A stretch of 8,649 bases of DNA from Longimicrobium sp. (lineage in GTDB: Bacteria; Gemmatimonadota; Gemmatimonadetes; Longimicrobiales; Longimicrobiaceae): assembly GCA_030446945.1 (NCBI GenBank), contig JAUJMI010000134.1:1-8649 (forward strand), read 5' to 3'. The notes under the pieces were generated by a model that made no database searches, had not been told where the DNA came from, and worked only from the letters and a program-made list of their open reading frames with translations. The first letter of the stretch is position 1, and every line of letters begins with the position of its first letter. This document shows positions 1 through 7,098 of the stretch, piece after piece. Made by a program: the position numbers and the translations under genes.

Positions 1-86
1 TCCTCGCCCAGCGCGCTCCACAGGTTGGAAAGGGGCTCCTTGGCGCCGCTGAAGTCGATCCCGCCGAAGTAGCGGAAGGGGTTCAT
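1..86 (-). CDS. N-terminal fragment of a protein, possibly DUF429-like; continues off the left edge
   Basis: An ATG on the minus strand at 86-84 opens a reading frame that is still open at base 1, giving 28 visible residues beginning MNPFRYFGGIDFSGA. The ATG overlaps the TGA stop of the upstream hydrolase gene as ATGA, which is typical of translational coupling within an operon. The GIDFSGA string resembles the first beta strand of DUF429 proteins (predicted RNase H-like fold), where an early acidic residue follows a glycine. That is family knowledge applied to a very short stretch, so the product is only suggested. No signal peptide is visible, so the protein is probably cytosolic, unlike its lipoprotein neighbour. 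A weak GGA lies about 4 bases before the start. The existence of the coding start is better supported than its identity. Confidence 0.5.
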   Translation of the reverse strand, partial: MNPFRYFGGIDFSGAKEPLSNLWSALGE

Positions 87-1180
87 CGCGTCCGCGTGGC
101 GGCGGTGGTGGAAGGGGGTGCGCCGCGCTCGGCGACGCGCTGGAAAAAGGCTTCCACGCGGCGGCGGTAGCCGCGCAGGTGCCGCACGCCGTGGCCGGCG
201 CCGCGGTAGCGGTAGTACTTCCATTGCGTGCTGTCGCGCCCCTGCGCGCGGAGCACCGCGTCCAGCCGGTCCGCGTGGGCGACGTGCACCTTGCGGTCGT
301 CGCTGCCGTGGTGCGCCTGCACCGCCGGGAGCCGGTCCGCGAAGTAGACGGCGGAGCGGCGCAGCAGCTCCTGCCGCGCCCGCGCGACGGTCGTGCGCCC
401 GTCGCGCAGGGCGAAGAGGACGCTGTCCGCCAGGTACCCCGCTCCGGGAAGGCGCGGCACGCTGGAGCCGACGGCGCGCTTCGCCAGCGTGCGCACCTGC
501 GGGAGGAAGAAGTCGGTGGGCCCGTACAGGTCCGCCACCGCCTTCACCCGCCGGTCGCGCACCGCCATCAGCAGTGCCACGCCGCCGCCGCGGCTCCGCC
601 CCACCACCGCCACGCGCCCGCTGTCCGCCTCCGGCACGTTCGCCAGGACGCTGGAGAGGAGCGCCATCGCGTCGTCCACATCGCGGTCCCACGGGCTGGG
701 AAGCCCTTCTGATTTGTAGCGGCGGAACGGCGTGAGGCGGATCGGCTCCGAGCGGAAGGAGGGGATTACCTGCACCCAGCCGCGGGCCACGGGGCCGGAG
801 TGGAAGAAGTAGTACCCCGTCGCGCCGCTCTCGCCACCGTGGGTGATGACGAGCACCGGCAGGCGCCGCCCCTGCGCCCCGTCGGGCACCCGGACCGCGC
901 CGTAGTGCCGGATCCCGCCCACCGTGTGCGAGACCACCATCGTCCGGCCCGTGCGGCCGTCGCGCTTCGTGTAGTCAACGCGGTAGTCGTGCGCCCGGGT
1001 ATCGCGCCCGGCCCAATCCGCCTCCACCGCCGCGATCTCCGCGGCCGTCGGCGGCGCAAAGAGCGCATCCAGCATCGGCCCCGACTGCGCCGGCGGCATC
1101 CCCTGCGCGCACCCGGCGAGCGACGCCAGCGCGGCGGCGGCGAGCAGGGCGCGGAAACGGTGTCTGCGGATCAAGTGCAT
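83..1180 (-). CDS. Lipoprotein alpha/beta hydrolase (prolyl oligopeptidase / dienelactone hydrolase-like)
   Basis: The 365-residue product has a lipoprotein signal peptide: basic MHLIRRHRFR, a hydrophobic Ala/Leu stretch, then lipobox LAGC with Cys24 as the expected lipidated residue. The mature part reads as an alpha/beta hydrolase: THGGE near 113-117 (oxyanion region), nucleophile elbow GRSRG with Ser196, YGPTDFF at 219-225, acid in HHGSDD (Asp294 or Asp295), and GAGHG with His330. The layout matches S9 peptidase-like or dienelactone hydrolase-like serine hydrolases. The substrate, peptide or ester, cannot be read from sequence. The frame is open upstream to an ATG at 1261, but that would put about 27 residues before the signal peptide, so the ATG at 1180 is preferred even though its GGAG lies only one base away. 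The Cys24 start suggests attachment to a membrane facing the periplasm. The stop overlaps the next gene by ATGA. Confidence 0.85.
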   Translation of the reverse strand: MHLIRRHRFRALLAAAALASLAGCAQGMPPAQSGPMLDALFAPPTAAEIAAVEADWAGRDTRAHDYRVDYTKRDGRTGRTMVVSHTVGGIRHYGAVRVPDGAQGRRLPVLVITHGGESGATGYYFFHSGPVARGWVQVIPSFRSEPIRLTPFRRYKSEGLPSPWDRDVDDAMALLSSVLANVPEADSGRVAVVGRSRGGGVALLMAVRDRRVKAVADLYGPTDFFLPQVRTLAKRAVGSSVPRLPGAGYLADSVLFALRDGRTTVARARQELLRRSAVYFADRLPAVQAHHGSDDRKVHVAHADRLDAVLRAQGRDSTQWKYYRYRGAGHGVRHLRGYRRRVEAFFQRVAERGAPPSTTAATRTR

Positions 1181-1342
1181 GCTCCGGAGTGGATCGATCA
1201 GGTTCTCGACGGCCCTGTGCGGCTGCCACTCAGGAACGTATGAAGACTGCTGTAGCCGCACGAGGTTCGCGGCTCGCTACGGCGTAATCATCGAAGCACC
1301 AGGCCGCTTGCACCACACGAAGTCGGCACGGGGCGGGACAGA
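1181..1342. other. Intergenic spacer between vapC and the lipoprotein hydrolase
   Basis: This 162-base spacer separates two minus-strand genes. It should hold the hydrolase leader and the end of the vapBC transcript. A short imperfect inverted repeat (GTAGCCGC at 1254-1261 against GCGGCTCGCTAC at 1269-1280) could form a small hairpin, but no T-run follows it on the minus strand. I see no convincing -35/-10 pair and no additional gene. Confidence 0.4.
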
Positions 1343-1741
1343 TCATGTACCCGCGGTTTTGATGTACGGCACGTGCACGTCCGATAGCGTCGGAAAGTGC
1401 TTGCGGTTCAGCGTGACCAGACGCGCGCCATGTAGCTCCGCGGCGGCGGCGATCAAGGCGTCGGGCAAGCCGATGTGGTGGCTCTTGCCGAAGTCGCGCC
1501 GGTACAGCCCGCCCCTTTCGGCGCTTTCCCGATCCAGCGGAAGAACCTTGAAGGCGTCGAGGAAAGCGCTCAACGCCACGCGCTCCTTTCCCTCCCTGAC
1601 CCCGGCGAACAATTCACCGACAGAGACGGCGGAAACCAGGAGCGTCTCCGCCGCTCCTTCCAGGAAGTTCACGGCCTGCGGAACGCCCTGCAGGTAGCCG
1701 ATCAGGACGTCGGTATCAACGAGGAAACGCCCAGCCGTCAT
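1343..1741 (-). CDS. vapC: VapC-type PIN-domain ribonuclease toxin
   Basis: A 132-residue PIN-domain protein of normal VapC length. It begins with the diagnostic FLVDTDVLIGYL, placing the first acidic metal ligand at Asp9. Glu43 lies in SVGELFAG, and Asp94 in GLPDALIA. The fourth position falls in LVTLNRKHF, with Asn112 at the usual Asp/Asn site. All elements of the Mg2+-dependent RNase site are therefore present and the toxin looks catalytically intact. VapC toxins typically cut tRNA or rRNA and are held inactive by a partner VapB; the target here cannot be predicted. The start ATG overlaps the antitoxin stop as ATGA, so toxin translation is probably coupled to the antitoxin. Confidence 0.93.
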   Translation of the reverse strand: MTAGRFLVDTDVLIGYLQGVPQAVNFLEGAAETLLVSAVSVGELFAGVREGKERVALSAFLDAFKVLPLDRESAERGGLYRRDFGKSHHIGLPDALIAAAAELHGARLVTLNRKHFPTLSDVHVPYIKTAGT

Positions 1742-1977
1742 GCCGAAGCCCGGTCCATTTCGCCGCGAAGGGCGGTGAAGTCGGGGAGATCGTCGCGATC
1801 GCTCCAGAGGCCGCGTGCCTGCTGCATCTGAGAGCGGCGCTCCGGCTCACCCGACCCGTCGAGCATCGCGTCGATCGCCTCGCGGATCAGCTCGCTCTGG
1901 GATCGCCCGGTTCGGCGAGACAGCGCCTGGAGCGCGCACTGCTCCTCGGGTGTGAGATAAACCTGGGTGCGGACCAC
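1738..1977 (-). CDS. vapB: VapB-type ribbon-helix-helix antitoxin
   Basis: A 79-residue protein starting at GTG, preceded by a good ribosome-binding site (GGGAG, 7 bases upstream). Residues 1-41 form a ribbon-helix-helix DNA-binding domain: the strand VRTQVYLTPEE, helix 1 around CALQALSRRTGRS, then SELIREAIDAML. The charged tail (about 42-79) is expected to wrap the VapC active site. Proteins of this class bind palindromic operators over their own promoter and repress the operon together with the toxin. Gene order, size and four-base overlap with vapC fit a standard type II module. CopG-like antitoxin is an equivalent description. Confidence 0.9.
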   Translation of the reverse strand: MVRTQVYLTPEEQCALQALSRRTGRSQSELIREAIDAMLDGSGEPERRSQMQQARGLWSDRDDLPDFTALRGEMDRASA

Positions 1978-2001
1978 GAGATCTCTCCCGTCTTACGATG
2001 G

Positions 2002-2021
2002 TGCTCGGATCGGGTCGAGCA
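2002..2021. promoter_or_regulatory. Candidate vapBC operator (inverted repeat)
   Basis: A perfect 6-bp inverted repeat, TGCTCG at 2002-2007 and CGAGCA at 2016-2021, is separated by 8 bases and centred about 34 bases upstream of the vapB GTG. Ribbon-helix-helix antitoxins autoregulate through such repeats, and the position is where an operator would be expected. A second overlapping repeat (CGGGT 2011-2015 / ACCCG 2025-2029) adds to the symmetry. In such GC-rich DNA a 6-bp match can occur by chance, so this is a suggestion only. No convincing -10/-35 hexamers could be assigned in 1978-2091. Confidence 0.3.
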
Positions 2022-2091
2022 GGAACCCGCGACCTGGCGGTGCACGTCTCGGGCCTTCCAGACGCGAAGTGCAGAACCAGTGTCTCGGTAC

Positions 2092-2529
2092 CTATCGCAG
2101 CTCCGGAGGGGACAGCAGCCGGCTTGCGAGCGCGTATTCGACGTCTGAAGCGAGCTCGCGGGCGTCGGTGCGGTCGCGGCGGCGGATGCGGAGCGAGACC
2201 TCGCCGGTGGCGGCGCGGGGGAAGCCTTCGAGGGCGCGCAGGTCGGCGGCGGCGATCTCCAGTCGCGGGCGCCACCAGAGGCCGGCCACCCGCACCGCGC
2301 GCAACCCGGGGAGCGGGATCAGCAGCTCGCGGACGTCGGACTCGACGGTGCCCTGCTCGAGCCGTCCGCTCCGATACCGCTGGAACTTCTCGATGGTGCG
2401 GAACTGGAGGCGCAGCGCCTGCTCGTCCAGCGATGCCACACCCACGACGGACGTCTCGACGACGTGCATCTCGCTGCCGCCCGCGAGCTGCTCGGTGCAC
2501 GGCGCGAGGGTGAAGGGGACGGCGCTCAT
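2092..2529 (-). CDS. Conserved-looking hypothetical protein, 145 residues, coupled to the aminopeptidase gene
   Basis: I do not recognise this gene. The ATG at 2529 overlaps the TGA of the upstream aminopeptidase P gene (ATGA), which fixes the start and implies translational coupling. A longer in-frame extension to 2640 lies wholly inside the peptidase gene and is low-complexity Arg/Pro-rich, so it is rejected. The protein has no signal peptide and no long hydrophobic segment, so it is probably cytosolic. Residues 20-100 alternate short beta-like strands (HVVETSVVGVASLD, ALRLQFRTIEKF, RELLIPLPGLRAVRVAGLWW, RLEIAAADL), followed by strand EVSLRIRRRD and a C-terminal helix DARELASDVEYALASRLL. 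The many-strands-then-one-helix pattern recalls a bacterial PH-like fold, which is an inference. No catalytic motif is visible. Confidence 0.75.
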   Translation of the reverse strand: MSAVPFTLAPCTEQLAGGSEMHVVETSVVGVASLDEQALRLQFRTIEKFQRYRSGRLEQGTVESDVRELLIPLPGLRAVRVAGLWWRPRLEIAAADLRALEGFPRAATGEVSLRIRRRDRTDARELASDVEYALASRLLSPPELR

Positions 2530-4085
2530 CGCGGCCTGGTCCCGCGGTACCACTCCACGACCTCGGGGCGGCGGTCGCGGTTCCAGTTGCCGGGCTCCGC
2601 CATCAGCGCCTCGATGGCGGCGATCTCGCGCGGCGCGCACTCGCTCACCCGCTCCACGCCCGTGGGCGTGATGAAGTAGTCGTCCTCGATCCGCACCCCG
2701 ATGTCGCGGTAGCGGGCCGCTACGGGGGCGAGACGGGCGCGGAGAGCGCGGTTGGCGGGCGTGTCCGGGAGGTGGTTTAGCACGTCGCCGCGCACGTAGA
2801 TCCCCGGCTCAAGGGTGAACGCGCTCCCCACCTGCAGCGCGTCGGAGTAGGCCTGCTCGGGGTCGTGCACGTCCAGCCCGATCCCGTGCCCCAGCCCGTG
2901 CATGTAGAAGAGGGTCCACTGCGCGCACCGCTGCGCTTGGCCGCGAGACGCGCAGTCGTACGTCGCGCCGGGCGCATCGATGAGCCCCAGCCGCGCGAGC
3001 CCCTCCGCCACCACGCGCGAGGCCGTCTCGGAGAGGGCGCCGAAGCTGGCGCCGGGGCGGGCCTGCGCCTCGGCGGCCTTCTGGGCGGCGAGGACGATCT
3101 CGTACACCGCGCGCTGCTCGGGCGAGAAGCGGCCGCTCACCGGCACCGAGCGCGCGACGTCCGCCGCGTAGCCGCGGTACGACGCGCCGATGTCCATCAC
3201 CAGCATGTCGCCGGCGGCCATGAAGCGGTCCGCCTCGCGGTAGTGCAGGGTGGTGGCGTTGGGGCCGGAGCCCACGATGGTGCCGAACGACGGCCGCTCC
3301 GCCCCGTTGCGCCGGAAGGTCGCCTCGATCAGCGCCTGGATCTCGAACTCGTTCATCCCCGGCTCCACAGCGCGCATCGCCTCGCGCTGGGCCAGGAGGG
3401 TGATGTAGATGGAGCGGCGCAGGAGGTCCAGCTCCGCGGGCGATTTGGAGGCGCGGATCTCGAAGAGCTGGTCGTCGAACGGGTGCACGCGGGTGCCGGG
3501 ATGGGCGCGCGCCAGCTCGGCCGCGAACTGCTGGTCTGGCCGCAGCCAGCGCGAGCGGCTCCCGTCCGAGCCCAGCGGCGACACCGTGTACAGCGTGGTG
3601 CCGCCCGCCAGCATCGAGTCGAGCGCCGTCCGCAGCGCCCCCGCCGGCCGCGCGGCAATGCCGGTGCGCTCGCGCGCCCCGTCCGCGCCCATGCGCACCC
3701 CCTCCCACACCTCACGCGCGGGGTCGCGCGGCAGCACGAAGAGGAGCTCGCGCGGGGCGGCGCCGCGCTTGTCGATCACCAGCGCGGCGCCCGGCTCCGT
3801 CACCCCGGTGAGATAGCGGAAGGAAGAGCTCTGCGCGAAGGGGAGGTAGTCCGCGACCGGCTCCTGCTCGCCGAGCACCAGCAGGACGCCGGGTCCCATC
3901 CGCGCCGCCAGCCGGGCGCGACGCGACGCGTACTCCTCGCGCGAGATGGGGGCGGGCGGCTGCGTGGCGGGAACCGTCCACTCCGCCGATTCGGTCCGCG
4001 CGGACGATTGCGCCGCGGCACCGCCGGCGAGGATCACGAGGAGCGGCGCGGCGGCCAGGGCGCGGGCGAGCATCGTGTGGATCAT
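2526..4085 (-). CDS. Exported M24 Xaa-Pro aminopeptidase (aminopeptidase P family)
   Basis: A 519-residue metallopeptidase that removes N-terminal residues preceding proline. Residues 1-26 form a Sec signal peptide ending GGAAAQ, so the enzyme acts in the periplasm or outside. The N-terminal non-catalytic domain spans roughly 45-205 and the creatinase/pita-bread domain roughly 215-490. All five M24 metal ligands are visible: Asp298 (VMDIG), Asp309 (AADVAR), His400 in HGLGHGIG, Glu426 (FTLEPG) and Glu467 (VRIEDD); His281 in LHYREA is the expected proton-shuttle region. The frame runs upstream to 4634 through the lipoprotein gene, but that extension is Arg-rich shadow sequence. The start is taken at ATG 4085, immediately before the signal peptide; ATG 4073 (residue 5) is equally possible because neither has a clear ribosome-binding site. 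The stop overlaps the 145-residue gene. Confidence 0.92.
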   Translation of the reverse strand: MIHTMLARALAAAPLLVILAGGAAAQSSARTESAEWTVPATQPPAPISREEYASRRARLAARMGPGVLLVLGEQEPVADYLPFAQSSSFRYLTGVTEPGAALVIDKRGAAPRELLFVLPRDPAREVWEGVRMGADGARERTGIAARPAGALRTALDSMLAGGTTLYTVSPLGSDGSRSRWLRPDQQFAAELARAHPGTRVHPFDDQLFEIRASKSPAELDLLRRSIYITLLAQREAMRAVEPGMNEFEIQALIEATFRRNGAERPSFGTIVGSGPNATTLHYREADRFMAAGDMLVMDIGASYRGYAADVARSVPVSGRFSPEQRAVYEIVLAAQKAAEAQARPGASFGALSETASRVVAEGLARLGLIDAPGATYDCASRGQAQRCAQWTLFYMHGLGHGIGLDVHDPEQAYSDALQVGSAFTLEPGIYVRGDVLNHLPDTPANRALRARLAPVAARYRDIGVRIEDDYFITPTGVERVSECAPREIAAIEALMAEPGNWNRDRRPEVVEWYRGTRPR

Positions 4086-4095
4086 TCGAGAGGAT

Positions 4096-4119
4096 GCGGG
4101 GGGGCGGATGCACCCCCGC
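4096..4119 (-). terminator. G/C hairpin between the lipoprotein and aminopeptidase genes
   Basis: GCGGGGG at 4096-4102 can pair with CCCCCGC at 4113-4119 around a 10-base loop, in the 41-base gap between the lipoprotein stop and the peptidase start. No T-run follows in either direction, so it is not a canonical intrinsic terminator. It could attenuate transcription, stabilise the upstream mRNA end, or simply reflect base composition. Confidence 0.25.
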
Positions 4120-4126
4120 CGGAAGC

Positions 4127-4600
4127 TCAGCGGACCTGCACCTGCTGCGTCATCGCGGTCTGCGTCTCCCACCCGGTGCCGGCGTAGGTGTGCACCACGC
4201 GCAGGGTGTAGCTCCCCGCCGGCACGCCGCGCAAGGTGGCGTCGTAGCCCAGCGTGCCGATGACCTGGATGCACACCTCGGCGTTGGAGCGCGCGCTGAC
4301 GGTGAGGGTAAGGGTGCTCCCCTCGCGCGCCGCGGTGCCGCTGAGGGCGTAGCACGGGTTGGGGGTGGAGATCGTGCCGCGCACGGCGACCGTCCCGGTG
4401 CCGCCGGTGGCCCCGTCTGGCGCGTCGCCGGGCTCTCGCTGCTTCAGCTCGACCGTGATCGGCCCGGCCGGGGCGGGAGCCTGCGCGGGTGCCTGTCCGC
4501 CGGCGGGAGCGCCGCTGCCGTTTCCATTGTCGCCGGGTGTGTTCATCGAGCAGGCCAGGAGCGCGGGGACGAGGATCAGGGGAGCCAGCAGGCGTCGCAT
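4127..4600 (-). CDS. Small secreted lipoprotein of unknown function
   Basis: A 157-residue protein with a clear lipoprotein signal: MRRLLAPLILVPALLAC, with Cys17 as the lipidated residue. A low-complexity Gly/Ala/Pro/Gln linker (about 22-46) would hold the C-terminal domain away from the membrane. The rest is Thr/Val-rich and beta-strand-like (ITVELKQRE, GTVAVRGTIS, STLTLTVSAR, GSYTLRVVHTY, TAMTQQVQVR), suggesting one Ig-like or similar beta-sandwich domain. Two cysteines, in TPNPCYALSG and AEVCIQVIG, could form a disulfide. No enzymatic motif is visible. It sits between a DUF255 protein and an exported peptidase on the same strand, with a 70-base upstream gap and a 41-base downstream gap. 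A GGA about 6 bases before the ATG is a modest ribosome-binding site. Function is unknown. Confidence 0.8.
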   Translation of the reverse strand: MRRLLAPLILVPALLACSMNTPGDNGNGSGAPAGGQAPAQAPAPAGPITVELKQREPGDAPDGATGGTGTVAVRGTISTPNPCYALSGTAAREGSTLTLTVSARSNAEVCIQVIGTLGYDATLRGVPAGSYTLRVVHTYAGTGWETQTAMTQQVQVR

Positions 4601-4625
4601 GGTTCGTCCGGGTTCGGGGCGACTT

Positions 4626-4644
4626 CGGCGGCAAAGATCCGCCG
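4626..4644 (-). terminator. Weak hairpin downstream of the DUF255 gene
   Basis: CGGCGG (4626-4631) pairs with CCGCCG (4639-4644) around a 7-base loop in the 70-base gap after the DUF255 gene. There is no T-run on the minus strand, so termination is doubtful. Confidence 0.2.
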
Positions 4645-4670
4645 CAACGCCTCGGGCCGCAAGGATCGGG

Positions 4671-6722
4671 CTACGCGTCCACCCCGAGCTGCCACGCGAG
4701 GTCCTCCGGCGTCGTCACCGGCCGCTTGCAGGCGAAGCGCTCGCACACGTACGCCGTCGCCTTTCCGTCCAGCGCCGTGCGGCCATGCAGCAGCGGGATC
4801 AGCTCCGCCACCTCGTCGCCCTCCTCCGGGCGGCGCAGCGCGACGGCGGCGTTGGGCAGGTACGCGCGGCGCACCACGCGCAGGAGCGCGTCCGCGTCGT
4901 CGCCGGGGCGGCCGACGACCGCCACCTCCTGCGGAACGGCCAGGTAGCGGTCCAGCGCGGTCACCAGGTGGCTGAACGCGCCCGGGAAGCGCGCCAGCTG
5001 GTCCGCGAAGCTGGCCAGCACCCGCTCCGGCACGGAGCGGAAGCGCTCCTCTCCCGTAAGCTCGGCGAGGCGCAGGAGCGCGAGCGTCGCCGCGGAGTTG
5101 CCCGACGGGGTGGCGTTGTCGTACAGGTCACGGGGGCGCACGACCAGTGCCTCCGCGTCTCGCGCGGTGTCGAAGAAGATCCCCTGGTCATCCTCCCAGA
5201 AGCGCTCCAGCATCCCCTCGCCCAGGGCGCGCGCCTCGCGCAGCCAGCGCGGATCGAAGGTGGTTTCGTACAGCGACACCAGCGCGTCGGCGAGGAGGGC
5301 GTAGTCTTCCAAGAAGGCGCCGATCTTGGCGCGCCCGTCCTTGTAGGTGCGCAGCAGCACGCCCTCCGGCCGCAGTGCGCGCAGGAGGAAGTCCGCGCTG
5401 CGCTCCGCCGCCTCGCGGTAGTCGGCGCGGTCCAGCACCCGCGCCGCGTCGGAGAAGGCGTGGAGCATCATGGCGTTCCACGAGGTCAGCACCTTGTCGT
5501 CGCGCCCCGGCCATACGCGCTTCGCCCGCGCCGCGTACAGCTTCGGCCGCGCCCGCTCGACCGCCTCCGTCAGCTCCTGCACGCCGATCCCGGCATCGGC
5601 CGCCACCTCCACCGGGTCGCGCGGGGTGTGGAGGATGTTGTGCCCTTCGAAGTTCCCCGCCTCCGTCACGCCGAAGTAGCGCCGCACCAGGGCGCCGTCC
5701 TCCTCGCCCGCCACCGCGTCGATCTCGTCCGGCGTCCACACGTAAAACTTCCCCTCCTCCCCCTCGCTGTCCGCGTCGAACGCCGAGTAGAAGCCGCCCT
5801 CCGGCCCCGTCATCTCGCGGAGCACGAATCCGAGCGTTTCCTCCACCACCTGGCGGAGCTCGGGGTCGCCGGTGGCCTGGAAGGCGTGGACGTACGCCTG
5901 CGCCAGCAGGGCGTTGTCGTACAGCATCTTCTCGAAGTGCGGAACGAGCCACTGCGCGTCCACGCTGTAGCGCGCGAAGCCCCCTCCGATGTGGTCGTAG
6001 ATCCCGCCCGCGTGCATGCGCCGCAGCGTATGTGCGGCCATCTGCAGCGCCTCCGGTCCACCGGTGCGCTTCCAGTGGCGGAGGAGCACCTCGATGGTCA
6101 TGGGTTGTGGGAACTTGGGCGCGCCGCCGAAGCCGCCCCAGCGCGCGTCGAAGCGGCTGGCCAGGTGGTGCGCCGCGCGATCCAGCACCGACCCGCTGAG
6201 CGCGCCCGCCGCTCCCTTTGGCACCGTGTGCTGGAGCGACTGGCGGATCTCGGCGGCGCTGCGGTCCACCTCGCCGCGGCGCGTGCTCCACGCATCGGCC
6301 AGGGCGGTCAGCACCTGCGTGAACGAGGGCATCCCGTGGCGCGGCTCGGGCGGGTAGTAGGTGCCGCCGTAGAACGGTGCGCCGTCGGGCGTGAGGAACA
6401 CCGTCATCGGCCACCCCCCGTGTCCCGTCATCCCCTGCACTGCCGCCATGTAGATGCTGTCGATGTCCGGCCGCTCCTCGCGGTCCACCTTGATGTTGAC
6501 GAAGTGCTCGTTCATCAGGGCGGCCGTCTGGGGATCTTCGAACGACTCGTGCTCCATCACGTGGCACCAGTGGCACGCCGAGTACCCCACCGAGAGCAGG
6601 ATCGGCCGGTCCTCGGCCCGCGCGCGCTCCAGCGCCTCGGGCCCCCAGGGATACCAGTCTACCGGGTTGTCCCTGTGCTGCAGGAGGTACGGGCTGGTTT
6701 CGTCAGCGAGGCGGTTGGGCAT
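4671..6722 (-). CDS. Thioredoxin-domain protein of the YyaL / DUF255 (SPATA20-like) family
   Basis: A 683-residue protein, full length for this family. The N-terminal DUF255 thioredoxin-like domain (about 1-165) starts [21 protein letters not shown] and carries a CxxC site, Cys50-His-Trp-Cys53, in [14 protein letters not shown], then [11 protein letters not shown] and [13 protein letters not shown]. The remainder (about 180-560) is an alpha/alpha barrel like N-acylglucosamine 2-epimerases and six-hairpin glycosidases, with [17 protein letters not shown] near 239-255, HFEKMLYDN near 262-270, KFYVWTPDE near 325-333 and [16 protein letters not shown] near 404-419. Human SPATA20 and B. subtilis YyaL are relatives; the biochemical role is unresolved, though the CxxC pair suggests a redox function. 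No signal peptide is seen, so it is probably cytosolic. The ATG at 6722 gives the conserved family N terminus, though no strong ribosome-binding site precedes it. Confidence 0.95.
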   Translation of the reverse strand: MPNRLADETSPYLLQHRDNPVDWYPWGPEALERARAEDRPILLSVGYSACHWCHVMEHESFEDPQTAALMNEHFVNIKVDREERPDIDSIYMAAVQGMTGHGGWPMTVFLTPDGAPFYGGTYYPPEPRHGMPSFTQVLTALADAWSTRRGEVDRSAAEIRQSLQHTVPKGAAGALSGSVLDRAAHHLASRFDARWGGFGGAPKFPQPMTIEVLLRHWKRTGGPEALQMAAHTLRRMHAGGIYDHIGGGFARYSVDAQWLVPHFEKMLYDNALLAQAYVHAFQATGDPELRQVVEETLGFVLREMTGPEGGFYSAFDADSEGEEGKFYVWTPDEIDAVAGEEDGALVRRYFGVTEAGNFEGHNILHTPRDPVEVAADAGIGVQELTEAVERARPKLYAARAKRVWPGRDDKVLTSWNAMMLHAFSDAARVLDRADYREAAERSADFLLRALRPEGVLLRTYKDGRAKIGAFLEDYALLADALVSLYETTFDPRWLREARALGEGMLERFWEDDQGIFFDTARDAEALVVRPRDLYDNATPSGNSAATLALLRLAELTGEERFRSVPERVLASFADQLARFPGAFSHLVTALDRYLAVPQEVAVVGRPGDDADALLRVVRRAYLPNAAVALRRPEEGDEVAELIPLLHGRTALDGKATAYVCERFACKRPVTTPEDLAWQLGVDA

Positions 6723-6831
6723 GGGGCCGGGAACGTTGCGGGGAATCGGATGCAGCCGGGTGGCGCGGCAAGGCGTGGGCCGGCGTCGCGCACATCATCA
6801 CGCCGGACACGCTCACCTATGGAGCGAGACC
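6723..6831. other. Divergent spacer between the DUF255 gene and the toxin-antitoxin remnant
   Basis: These 109 bases separate the minus-strand DUF255 gene from the plus-strand antitoxin remnant and should contain the promoter of the DUF255 group. No clear -35/-10 pair is visible. GGAG at 6821-6824, seven bases before the GTG at 6832, is a good ribosome-binding site for the remnant antitoxin. Confidence 0.4.
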
Positions 6832-7098
6832 GTGATCGACCTCAACGGCATCTATTCTCTCAGCGACTTTCAGCGGAAGACCCGCGAGCACATCGAGCGG
6901 CTCAAGCAAACCGGGAAGCCACCCGTGCTTACCGTGAAAAGCGGGGCTCGTCGCGTTCAAACGCGAGATCCGCCAGCTGCTGTACGATCAGTACCGGATT
7001 CTGTTCACGATCCGCGGCCGCACCGTGCGCGTGCTGCACGTCGGTCACGTGGCACGGAGGGAACTGGGCAGTTCCGGCGGAGAGTGAAAGGCGTCTAA
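6832..7098 (+). pseudogene. Truncated Phd/YefM-family antitoxin with an out-of-frame tail
   Basis: A GTG at 6832, preceded by GGAG at 7-base spacing, opens a frame reading VIDLNGIYSLSDFQRKTREH, then IERLKQTGKPPVLTV. This is the N-terminal DNA-binding part of a Phd/YefM antitoxin, including the typical LSDFQR helix and the TG-P-x-LTV strand. Homology stops after about 36 residues, near base 6940. The frame then runs through Arg/Pro-rich nonsense (RRVQTRDPPAAVRSV and on) to a TAA at 7096-7098. That tail is the +1 reading of toxin-coding DNA. The usual C-terminal half that neutralises the toxin is missing, so this 88-codon frame is unlikely to be a working antitoxin, although its DNA-binding half could still be made. 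The simplest history is an internal deletion of about 300 bases in a phd-parE pair (inference from typical family sizes). Confidence 0.8.
6938..7087 (+). pseudogene. C-terminal remnant of a RelE/ParE-family toxin
   Basis: In the frame +1 to the antitoxin remnant, after a TGA at 6935-6937, the DNA reads KAGLVAFKREIRQLLYDQYR, then ILFTIRGRTVRVLHVGHVAR, then RELGSSGGE and a TGA at 7085-7087. This matches the C-terminal half of RelE/ParE toxins that usually sit just downstream of Phd/YefM antitoxins: the EIRQLLY strand, the YRILFTIRG strand and the VRVLHVGHVARRELG ending. The first half of the toxin, about 50 residues, is absent and no start codon remains, so no active toxin is expected. The preserved frame of about 48 codons with no internal stop suggests a fairly recent deletion. 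Confidence 0.8.

Noticed and set aside
1181..1261. Upstream start of the lipoprotein hydrolase at 1261
   Set aside because: It would place 27 residues before a standard lipoprotein signal peptide and disable export.
2530..2640. Upstream start of the 145-residue gene at 2640
   Set aside because: The added 37 residues are Arg/Pro-rich and lie fully inside the aminopeptidase coding sequence; the ATGA overlap at 2526-2529 is a better start.
4086..4634. N-terminal extension of the aminopeptidase frame up to 4634
   Set aside because: It overlaps the lipoprotein gene entirely, is Arg-rich low-complexity sequence, and would bury an obvious signal peptide inside the protein.
6454..6831. Plus-strand frame running into the antitoxin remnant from upstream
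   Set aside because: Upstream of 6832 it is antisense to the DUF255 gene with no recognisable sequence; the ribosome-binding site and antitoxin homology both begin at 6832.
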